Assembly (NCBI GenBank): GCA_965213775.1
Contig: CBDCAC010000004.1
Span: 806,001-870,000, forward strand
Direction of reading: 5' to 3'
Length of the DNA stretch: 64,000 nucleotides
From: Lichenicoccus sp965213775
GTDB lineage: Bacteria > Pseudomonadota > Alphaproteobacteria > Acetobacterales > Acetobacteraceae
Within the stretch, counting starts at the first letter, position 1, and the number at the start of each line of letters is the position of its first letter. Both the position numbers and the translations under genes were made by a program. The notes beneath the pieces are model-generated. The model did no database searches. It saw only the letters and a list, made by a program, of their open reading frames with translations, and was not told the origin of the DNA. Shown here in pieces: positions 28,679 to 36,413 of the stretch.

Positions 28679-30120
28679 CCTGCACCTCCACCGCCTGCGC
28701 CCGGCGTCACGTTCGACATGAACACGCCGGCGATGGAAATGGTCAGCGCCAACAGCGAGATGATGAAGAACACGTCCAGGTAGGCGAGCGTGCTGGTCTG
28801 CTCCTGCAACATCTGGAACACCTGACCGGGAGCCGAGGCGGCGGCCCGTTCCGCGGCACTGCCTTACGTCATCGCCGCGTGCTGGAGGGATTGCAGCAGC
28901 GCATCGTAGGGCTGATGCGTCTGGTCGAGATACTTGACGAGGTGCGCCTGCCGGATCTGCTGATGGTCGGTGACGAGCGCCGTCCCGATCGAGATGCCGA
29001 CGCCGCCATAGACGTTGCGCGACATCGTGAACAGGCTCGCCGCGTCCTCCTTCAGCTCGGCCGGAATGGTGGAATAGGCACTCGAGCTGAGCGGCACGAA
29101 CAGGAACGACAACGCCGCCGTCTGCGCCGCGCGATAGAGTGCGACGTGGAAGAGATCGAGGTCGGGGACGAGATTCATCGAGTAGTAGAACGACGCGGCC
29201 AGGACCGAGTTATAGCCGAGCACGTCCTGTGCGAACAACCGCATGACGATCGCGCCGGCGTAGAGCGAGAAGCCCATCATCGCCATGCCGTACCAGGACA
29301 GGGCGAAGTTGCGATCCCTGAAGACGCGCAGGTCCACGACCGGATTTTTCGCGTACGACAGGTAGAACACTCCACCGACATAGTCGATGATCGACGGGAC
29401 GAACATAACGCGAATGAAGTTCGACGAGAGCCAATCGTAATCCTCCCCCCGATCGGCTCCGAGCTCCATGCAGCCGAGGGCGAGCGTAATGAAGATGGTC
29501 CCGGTCCAATCGAAGCGCGGCGCCTTGCGCATTGCCTCCTTCATCTCGGCGGAATCCTGGATAAGGGAGACGCCTAACACCGTCACGACACCGATCGGGA
29601 CGTTGATCAGGAAGATCCAGTGCCAGGAGAGATCGAACGTCAGGTATCCTCCGATCAGCGGTCCCACGACGGGGGCGATGATGGTGGCCACGGCGGTGAT
29701 CGACAGGGCCTTCTGCCGCTGGTCCGGCGGGAAAGTGTCGAGGATGATCGACTGCTGCATCGGCTGCAGCCCGCCGCCGAATAAGCCTTGGAGAGCTCGG
29801 AACAGCAGCAGCTCCTCGAAGTTCGTCGAGAGGCCGCAGGCGAACGACGCCACGGTGAAACCGATGATGGAGATGAGGAAGTATTTCTTCCGCCCGAGTT
29901 GCTTGCTGAGCGAGGCGGAGACGGTCAGCGTGATGCCGTTGGCGACGAGGTAGGTGGTCAGCGTCCAGGCGGCATTATCCGTGCTGACCCCGAGGTCGCC
30001 GGCGATGTAGGGCAGCGAGACGTTTACGATGGTGGTGTCGGTCACCTCCATGAAGGCCGCGAGCGTCACCACGATCGCGATGACGTAGGGGTTCGCGCCA
30101 CCCCCGGCGTTGCCGCTCAT
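28639..30120 (-). pseudogene. emrB: EmrB/QacA-type DHA2 MFS multidrug transporter with in-frame stop
   Basis: A continuous frame of 493 codons encodes a 14-helix DHA2-family proton-driven pump. ATDTTIVNVSLPYIAGDLG-like start (MEVTDTTIVNVSLPYIAG), QLGRKKYFLISI and the SFACGLSTNFEELLLFRALQGLFGGGLQPMQQ motif C region are clear. TAA at 28864-28866 interrupts it after LQSLQHAAMT; the frame then continues through the last helix (LAYLDVFFIISLLALTISIAGVF) to 28639. Loss of the last helix would probably inactivate the pump. ATG overlaps the emrA stop (ATGA). Gene order emrA-emrB-nodT is the standard tripartite layout. Confidence 0.85.
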
Positions 30121-30959
30121 TCCACGTTCACCGTCGGTTCGACCGAGAGGCCCAGCGGCAGCCCCCTTCGTGGGTCGATCCCGTCATCGATGATGATCTT
30201 CACCGGCAGGCGCCGAACGATCTTGACTTAGCTGCCCGTGGCGTTCTCGGACGGGAAGGTCGTGAAGCGGGCGCCGGAACCCTGTTGGAAACTATCGACG
30301 TGGCCGTGCAGCTTCAGGTTGGGATAGGCGTCGACGTGGATCGTCACGTGCTGGCCCATACGCATGCGACTGAGCTGCGTCTCCTTGAAGTTGGCGACGA
30401 TCCAGGTGACCGGCGACGTCACGTAGAACACCTGCTGCCCGACCTGGGCGTAGATGCCGAGATAGACGTTGCGCTGGGTGATCGTGCCATCCTGCGGAGC
30501 GCGGATCTCGGTGTAGGAAAGGTTCAGTTCAGCCTGGGCAAGGTTCGCCTCCGCTTGCTCGACCTGTGCCTGTCGCTGCTTGAGGGTGCTCTCGGAGGCC
30601 TCTATGTTCAGGCCGACGAGGGATGCGACCTGCAGCTGGGCCGCCATCACCCTCCAGTAGATCAGGCCCCCGATGATTACCGCGACCACGATGAAGATCA
30701 GGATCACGATCGGCCAGCGGCTCGTCTTCTTGCCACCCTTGCCGTCTCCTCCACGATCCCTATGGGAACCCTCATCTTCGTCACCGTCTCCATCCTCATC
30801 GCGTCGTCGACCTTCCTGATCGCCCCGGCCTGGCCGCTTCCTCTCTCGTTGGTCGTCGTCGCCCGGAGTGTCCTTCTCACCGACGTGCTGTCGACCGGTA
30901 TCGCCGCCTTGCCCCGGAGATACCCGGTAGCTCGGGTGGCCGCGGTATCGGTCTGACAT
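30117..30959 (-). pseudogene. emrA: EmrA/HlyD-type membrane fusion protein with internal deletion and in-frame stop
   Basis: ATG 30959 with GGAGAGG upstream. A long charged N-terminus rich in Gly, Asp, Arg and Lys precedes one membrane helix (WPIVILIFIVVAVIIGGLIYW). After RVMAAQLQ the protein jumps into the second half of the coiled coil (QRQAQVEQAEANLAQAELNLSYTEIRAP), so the first lipoyl half and outgoing helix, about 100 residues or more, are missing. The beta domain (VTSPVTWIVANFKETQLSRM) is present. TAA at 30228-30230 interrupts the C-terminus; the frame goes on with VKIVRRLPVKI to TGA 30117-30119. Two lesions make loss of function likely. Confidence 0.8.
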
Positions 30960-31360
30960 TGGGGACCCCTCTCCGGACCGCGATTCACCGCGAGGGGTGA
31001 TCGTTCTCGGGAACTCCTCCCGCAAATCCCCGATCTCTTGCTGTCTCAAGACCAATGTTTTTCCCCGGTGCTCTGCGGTTTTACGTGCTGCCTGATCCGG
31101 CGGTGCTTGTCTGTCCTGTCGTAGGCTTCTCTCGGAGAGAGCCGAGTGTGGACCCTGGCGTCTGTGCTGAATGTGCCGTGCCATCCCGCCGATTACGTCC
31201 AAACTCCGACACTGGCGTTCAAGAAACTAAAGTCTCGTCGGACCCGATCGGCGCTCGGTATTCGATGGGAGAAGCAGCGGCGATCCGTGCTCTTGAAAGG
31301 GCGCGACAGGCATATAGAATCCGTTCCTCGTTCTCCTCGAGATCAGAGACACGGACGAAC
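30960..31360. other. Region upstream of the efflux operon, no gene seen
   Basis: No recognisable coding sequence on either strand. It should hold the divergent promoters of the emrA operon and the SnoaL-like gene, but I see no clear operator or hairpin. Confidence 0.4.
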
Positions 31361-31755
31361 ATGTTTGATCGGGGACGGGCCGTTGCGCTCGGGCATGCCA
31401 TCCTGGCAGCGTCCTCGCCTCCGGATATCGAGGTATGGTGCTCGTTGATCGCCGAGGACGTCCATCTCAGGATCGCGAACCGTCCTCCAGCAGTGAAACG
31501 CGAAGCGGTCTTGAGCGAATTGTCACGCTTCCTCGGACGGGTCGAGGCCCTGGGGCGGAACTTCCGCGACATTTGGCCGAGTGCCGACGCCAAGCCTTGT
31601 TGATGGAACTTGATCTTGTTCCGGCGGCCCGCAGCGCGGCGGTCCCCGTGGTCATGATCCTCCGACTAGTCGCTCTGGAGCCGCTCGTCAGGGATCTGCG
31701 GCTTTACGGCGAGCTGCGAAATCTGGGGATGGCGGCGAAACGCTGTTCCAAATAG
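31361..31755 (+). pseudogene. SnoaL/NTF2-like small protein, frameshifted
   Basis: From ATG 31361 the frame gives AVALGHAILAASSPPDIEV, WCSLIAEDVHLRIANRPPAV and LSRFLGRVEALGRNFRDIWPS, the pattern of SnoaL-like ligand-binding or polyketide-cyclase folds. It then stops at 31601-31603. The neighbouring frame carries the natural continuation LLMELDLVPAARSAAVPVV and LVRDLRLYGEL to 31755. A small indel near 31590-31600 separates them. Function unknown; its position between the efflux operon and the AraC regulator suggests it belonged to that locus. Confidence 0.65.
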
Positions 31756-31834
31756 TTGATAAGGACCTGACCCTTAGCCTCGGAAAACTCGGCGAGGGCG
31801 CGCGTTGGCCGACGTCGTCGGATGGAGGACTGCG

Positions 31835-32740
31835 ATGTCTGAACTCGACTATGCGCTCCGCAGCTTCGCCGCGTGGTATGAGACCGGACCCAACTCGCGC
31901 TATATTCGCACCAAGTATAGGGCGGCAGACCTGCTGGATGTTATGGAGCTGGCTGAGCCACCCGGTCTCTATTATAGTCCGACGCTGCCAAATCTTTCCG
32001 TCTTTCAGGCTCTTTCGCCCGGAACCTTCGGGCGCTGCGACGTGGGTGCAGGATCGTTCATCAAAAATAGCTACCGAGCCGAGGAATGTACCGTCGTCGG
32101 ACCCGGCACCGAGTCCAGGGTCTTGTTCAGGGAGGCTCACGACTTCCGGGTTTATAATCTTCCATCGGAGATCCTTAGACCTCTTTTCGCGGAGGCTGGA
32201 GTGAATCCCGAAGCGGTCGACCTCGGCCCGCTGCATAGCGGCATGGTGGGTAGCCAGAGAGTGGGCGCGGCGCTCGACCTCCTCTGGGATGAGGCGTCGG
32301 GCGAACATCCTGTCTGGCGTCTGGCCGCCGAGTGCGCCGTCACCGCGGTCGGGACGGCATTGTTGCGCACGATGCAACGGCTGAAGAAGAGCGCCGATCC
32401 GCCGCCGCTTCGCCCGTGCGACTGGCGTCTTCGGTGGGTCATGGAGCAGATGGACTCACGCCTGTGCGGCGATGTCAGTCTGTCCGAGTTGGCATCTTCC
32501 GTAGACCTGTCGCACACTCACCTCACCAACTTATTCCGCATGGCTACCGGTCTGCCGCCCTATCGGTGGTTGCTTCGCAGGCGCCTGCAGCGGGCCGTGA
32601 CGTTGCTGGCGGACACGAAGCGCAGCATCACCGAGATCGCGCTGTCCTGCGGCTTCGCGTCGTCACAGCATCTCGCGACCATGCTCAAGAAGAACATTGG
32701 CGTCACACCGACCGAATTTCGACGTGAGCGATCTCGATAG
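31835..32740 (+). CDS. AraC-family transcriptional regulator
   Basis: 301 residues from ATG 31835, preceded by GGAGGA. The C-terminal third has both helix-turn-helix units: VSLSELASSVDLSHTHLTNLFRMATGLPPYRWLLRRRLQRA and ITEIALSCGFASSQHLATMLKKNIGVTPTEFRR. The N-terminal 190 residues show no family-specific motif I recognise and probably bind a ligand or mediate dimerisation. It is divergent from the decayed emrAB-nodT operon and may be its former activator. Unlike its neighbours the frame is intact. Confidence 0.9.
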   Translation: MSELDYALRSFAAWYETGPNSRYIRTKYRAADLLDVMELAEPPGLYYSPTLPNLSVFQALSPGTFGRCDVGAGSFIKNSYRAEECTVVGPGTESRVLFREAHDFRVYNLPSEILRPLFAEAGVNPEAVDLGPLHSGMVGSQRVGAALDLLWDEASGEHPVWRLAAECAVTAVGTALLRTMQRLKKSADPPPLRPCDWRLRWVMEQMDSRLCGDVSLSELASSVDLSHTHLTNLFRMATGLPPYRWLLRRRLQRAVTLLADTKRSITEIALSCGFASSQHLATMLKKNIGVTPTEFRRERSR

Positions 32741-32899
32741 TCCGGCGCGGGCCGAGGCTTGTTCATCATTGTCTCCAGATGATCGCGGCGTGCCAGATGA
32801 TCGCGGCATGAAAGGGTGCCGGGAACGGCTGCAGGATCAATCGTCGAGACCGCACCTCGGCGTGGCTTTCCACGATCTAGGCTGGCCGCGAGCCATCCT

Positions 32900-33988
32900 T
32901 CATCGTGTCGCGGTCGCTGGCTGAGCCGGCTCGACTGGCAGCACCACGCGAATACAGCAGGCGGCACCTGCTATGAATTCCACCGATCCCGCGTGCGCTT
33001 GCGCGACCGCACGCACGATCGCCAGGCCAAGACCGGAGCCGGCCGACCCGGCGCTGCCCTTGCGGAACCGCTCGAACACGGCCTCGCGCTGGGCCAGCGC
33101 CACCCCAGGCCCCTCGTCCGACACCTCGAGCGTCACCGCGTCTCCCGGTCGACTGGCGAGCGAAAGCGTGATCCGGCCTCGGCCATGCTCGAAGGCATTG
33201 GCGACGAGGTTGCGCACCATGTCGCGCAGATCATGCGGATTGCCCTCGATCCAGAGAGCATCGGGCAGCTCCACCTGCAGGACGCGGCCGGCCTGGAGCG
33301 TCAGCGGCTCGATCGCCGCCGCCGCTTCGCGCGCCACGCGTGACAGGTTGACCGGCTGCCTCGGCCGCGAACGCACCTCCTTGCGCGCGAGGTCGAGCAG
33401 ATCTTCGATCAGCCGACGCATGGTCGCGAGATCCGCCTCCACCGCTTCCCATTCCGGCAGGATATTGTGGTATCGGGCGCGCTGCAGTCGCAGGCTCAGC
33501 ACCGCGAGCGGCGTGCGCATCTCGTGCGCCGCGTCCGCGGTGAAGCGGCGTTGCATGTCGAAGGCCGTAGCCAGCCGTCCCAGCGCCGCATTCACTGCCT
33601 CCACCAGCGGTATCACCTCGCCCGGCAGACCGGCGACGGCGATACGTGCGTCGGGCCGATGCGCCCCGACACGGCTCGCCTGCAACGAGGCACGGCGCAG
33701 GCCGCGCAGGCTCCAGCCGGCGACCAGGCTGATCAGCACCAACATGACGAGGGCGAACGGCGCCAGCACGGCGAGGTCCTGCCACGGCTCCGGCAGCTCG
33801 TCGCCGAGCAGCAGGCGGCCGAGCCTCGCGACGTGGCCGTGTTCGGACTCCAGCCCGTGCAGCACCGAGACCAGCAACAGGCCGCCGCACAGCAGCAGCG
33901 TCATGGAGAACACCAGCCGCATCTGCAGGCTGCGGAGCACGGATAGGCTGCGGGGCACGGGCAGGCTGCGGGGCGCGGGCAGGCGCAT
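32900..33988 (-). CDS. Sensor histidine kinase (QseC/TctE-like)
   Basis: 362 residues. Two membrane helices (VFSMTLLLCGGLLLVSVL and LAPFALVMLVLISLVAGW) flank a short periplasmic loop of about 40 residues. HisKA has the phospho-acceptor in DAAHEMRTPLAVLSLRLQ. The HATPase domain shows NLVANAFEHG (N box), VSDEGPGV (G1), FERFRKGS (F) and GSGLGLAIVRAV (G2). The ATG at 33988 overlaps the response-regulator stop (TGATG), supporting this start; the extra N-terminal residues are encoded by an 18-bp repeat. It phosphorylates the upstream OmpR-type regulator. Signal unknown. Confidence 0.92.
   Translation of the reverse strand: MRLPAPRSLPVPRSLSVLRSLQMRLVFSMTLLLCGGLLLVSVLHGLESEHGHVARLGRLLLGDELPEPWQDLAVLAPFALVMLVLISLVAGWSLRGLRRASLQASRVGAHRPDARIAVAGLPGEVIPLVEAVNAALGRLATAFDMQRRFTADAAHEMRTPLAVLSLRLQRARYHNILPEWEAVEADLATMRRLIEDLLDLARKEVRSRPRQPVNLSRVAREAAAAIEPLTLQAGRVLQVELPDALWIEGNPHDLRDMVRNLVANAFEHGRGRITLSLASRPGDAVTLEVSDEGPGVALAQREAVFERFRKGSAGSAGSGLGLAIVRAVAQAHAGSVEFIAGAACCIRVVLPVEPAQPATATR
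33925..33978. repeat. Three 18-bp tandem repeats within the kinase gene start
   Basis: Units at 33925-33942, 33943-33960 and 33961-33978 share GGCTGCGG-GCACGG with one to three differences. On the coding strand they add PRSL-type hexapeptides (PRSLPV, PRSLSV) before the first membrane helix. The 18-bp unit keeps the frame, so copy changes would only alter tail length. Confidence 0.7.
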
Positions 33989-34704
33989 CAGGTCATGTCC
34001 GGTCGCGTCGGTCGATACGAGAGCCGGTAGCCGATGCCGCGGACCGTCTCCAGCAGCAGGCCGGTTCCCGCCGCCGCCAAGCGGCGACGCAGGCGCGACA
34101 CGATCGCTTCCAGCGCGTTGCTGCTGACCGCCTCGTCCAGTCCGTAGAGCCGCTCCTCCAGGGCGTCGCGCACGACCGTGCGTCCGGCCTGTCGCATCAG
34201 CGCCTCCAGCAGGCTGATTTCCCGCCGGGTCAGGTCGAGAGAAAGCTCGCCGAGGCGGACGTCGCGTGCTTTGCAGTCCAGCACCAGGTCACCGCAGCGC
34301 AGCACGTTCGGTGCGGGTGCCGCGTGCCGGCGCATCACCGCCCGAAGGCGAGCGTCGAATTCCTGAAGATCGAACGGCTTCAAGAGGTAGTCATCCGCCC
34401 CCGCGTCTAGGCCGGCCACACGGTCGTCCAGCGCATCGCGCGCGGTCAGGACGAGTATGGGGACGAACGGCAGCGCATCCGCGCGCAGGCGGGAGAGCAC
34501 CACGATGCCATCCATGTCCGGAAGCCCGAGATCCAGCACCACGGCGTCATACGGGGCCACCGCGGCAGCCGCGAGGCAGGCCGTGCCGCATGCAAATGCG
34601 TCCACGACGAAGCCTCGGCCGCGCAGATGCGCGGTCATGATGCTCCGCATGTCAGGATGGTCTTCCACCAGCAGCACCCGCACGCACCCTGCTCCTCGCA
34701 TCAT
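33988..34704 (-). CDS. OmpR/PhoB-family response regulator
   Basis: About 238 residues. The receiver domain has the acidic pair in LLVEDHPDM, the phospho-Asp in AVVLDLGLPDMDG, Thr in VLTARDALDDR, and the lysine in DYLLKPFD. The winged-helix output domain contains LTRREISLLEALM and SSNALEAIVSRLRRRLAAAG with GIGYRLS at its end. Start at 34704 or 34701; longer frames would overlap the sulfotransferase gene. It is co-transcribed with the kinase (one-base overlap) and lies just downstream of the TPR-sulfotransferase gene. Its target genes are unknown. Confidence 0.93.
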   Translation of the reverse strand: MMRGAGCVRVLLVEDHPDMRSIMTAHLRGRGFVVDAFACGTACLAAAAVAPYDAVVLDLGLPDMDGIVVLSRLRADALPFVPILVLTARDALDDRVAGLDAGADDYLLKPFDLQEFDARLRAVMRRHAAPAPNVLRCGDLVLDCKARDVRLGELSLDLTRREISLLEALMRQAGRTVVRDALEERLYGLDEAVSSNALEAIVSRLRRRLAAAGTGLLLETVRGIGYRLSYRPTRPDMT

Positions 34705-34726
34705 AGCCGCCGACGAACGACGCGCC

Positions 34727-36382
34727 TCACGTCGCGAGCGCGGCGAGTTCGCCCAGCCAGGGTTGGTAGCGGCGCCACGCATCCTCAGCCACCGGTCGTA
34801 TCGGCTGGCGGACCTGCCATTTGCTCGGCGTCTTGACGATGCGCGAGTTGGCCTCGGGCCGAAGGCAAGCCTCCTCCCAGGGGAGGCCGCACGCGGCTAG
34901 AAGATCACGGATGGCGGGTTCCGGCCGGTTGACCAGGTTCTCATAATCGAGATCGATGAAGCGGTCGGCGGGCAGGACGGCACGCCAATGCGACGCGAGC
35001 CGTCCGATCGCCCGGATCATCGCGACCAGGGCCCGGCCGCCGGTCGGGAAATCTGCGTGCTGGTTCAGATAGGTGCGATGTATCGACAGCGCCGTGTCGA
35101 TCGACCGCCGCCGGCAATGGATGATGGTTGCATGCGGCAAGGTCAGGTGGATCAACCCGGCCCAGAACACGTTGAGCGGCATCTTGTCGACGATGCGCGT
35201 GGCCATCGGTGCGGCCGCGTGCAGCAGGTCCAGGTAGTCCGCAGCGGTCTTGCCGATGAACGAAGCTTCGACGTCGTCCGGACAGCCTGCCTCCCACCGT
35301 GTGCCGCGCTCAGTCCAGAAGGGCAGCTCGCCACAGCCATGAACGTTCGGATGACAGGTGAGGATCTGCTCGACCAGCGTGGTGCCGGATCGGGGGAGGC
35401 CGAGCACGAGCACCGCGGTGGCATCGCTGCTGCCGAGCTTGGCGGCGCGTGCGATCAGGTCGGGCGTGAACTGGCCGATCAGGCGATCGACACGCGCTTC
35501 GACGAGGGCTGGATCGAACGAGCCGAGGCTGCTGCGCAGTGCGTCGGCGGCGGCGAAATGCCGCATCGCCGTCGCCGGATCTTCCAGATCGTCGGCGGCC
35601 TTGCCCAGCGCGAGATGGACTTTCAGCCGTGCCTCCACCGGCGTATCCGGCGCGGCGACGGCAGCCTGCATCCGGAGGAGCAGGCCGGCATCCGCCTCTG
35701 TGATGGGTCGACAGCGCGCCAGATCGTAGTAGCTGCCAGCGAGATGGGGCGCTGCCTGCGTCGCCCGGTCGTAGCAATCGCGGGCCTCCTCGAGCCGGCC
35801 GGCATTGGCGAGCAGGGTCCCGAGCAGGTCGGTCGCGGCGGCATGTCCGGGGTCCAGCGCGAGCAGACGGCGTGCCGCCCGTTCCGCCTCCGCATCGCGA
35901 TCCTCGCCCAGCAGCGCACGGACGTCGCATAATCGTCCCAGGCTGCTCTTGCGATCAGAGATCGCGGCCCGCCGGAAGACGGCGACCGCCTCGTCGCCTA
36001 CGCCCAGGGTCTCGAGCAGTGCGCCGGTGCGATACCGCGCCTCGGTCAAGGAGGGCAGCAGCGCGGTCGCGTGCCGGTAGGCAGCCAGTGCCGCGGCGAC
36101 ATTGCCTTGGGTCTGGCGTGCCATGCCGAGGCGCAGGCTGGCCAGGGCGAAGCGAGGGTTCGCCGCGAGTGCGGCCTCGAACGCCATAGCCGCCTCGGCC
36201 AGCAGTCCGACCCGCAGGCAGAGGCAGCCCAGGTCATGCTGCACCGCCGCGTTCGCCGGGTTGGTCTGGACCGCCTGACGCAGGAACGCGAGCGCTTCGG
36301 CGAGACGTCCGGCGCGCACGCACTGCTCGGCCCGCGCGAGCAGTGCGTCTGCAGCGGAATAGCCAGGCCGTCTAAGCGCCAT
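34727..36382 (-). CDS. TPR-repeat sulfotransferase family protein
   Basis: About 551 residues. The N-terminal half (roughly 10-240) holds tandem TPR repeats, e.g. AEQCVRAGRLAEALAFLRQAVQTNPANAAVQHDLGCL. The C-terminal half is a P-loop sulfotransferase: the PAPS 5'-phosphosulfate loop is VLGLPRSGTTLVEQIL, the 3'-phosphate site probably lies in the RRRSIDTALSIHR region, and DKMPLNVFWAGLIHL is typical of the family. Proteins of this type occur near TonB receptor genes in alphaproteobacteria, and one lies here two genes away. The acceptor is unknown. ATG 36382 chosen because it gives the usual N-terminus and avoids the preceding gene, which ends at 36414. Confidence 0.88.
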   Translation of the reverse strand: MALRRPGYSAADALLARAEQCVRAGRLAEALAFLRQAVQTNPANAAVQHDLGCLCLRVGLLAEAAMAFEAALAANPRFALASLRLGMARQTQGNVAAALAAYRHATALLPSLTEARYRTGALLETLGVGDEAVAVFRRAAISDRKSSLGRLCDVRALLGEDRDAEAERAARRLLALDPGHAAATDLLGTLLANAGRLEEARDCYDRATQAAPHLAGSYYDLARCRPITEADAGLLLRMQAAVAAPDTPVEARLKVHLALGKAADDLEDPATAMRHFAAADALRSSLGSFDPALVEARVDRLIGQFTPDLIARAAKLGSSDATAVLVLGLPRSGTTLVEQILTCHPNVHGCGELPFWTERGTRWEAGCPDDVEASFIGKTAADYLDLLHAAAPMATRIVDKMPLNVFWAGLIHLTLPHATIIHCRRRSIDTALSIHRTYLNQHADFPTGGRALVAMIRAIGRLASHWRAVLPADRFIDLDYENLVNRPEPAIRDLLAACGLPWEEACLRPEANSRIVKTPSKWQVRQPIRPVAEDAWRRYQPWLGELAALAT

Positions 36383-36413
36383 CGCGACAGCAACGTAGTC
36401 CCACCGGACGGGT

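Noticed and set aside
16139..31755. Alternative genetic code or programmed stop readthrough
   Set aside because: All three stop codons occur as interruptions, intact genes in the window use them as normal ends, and frameshifts and deletions accompany them. Decay is simpler.
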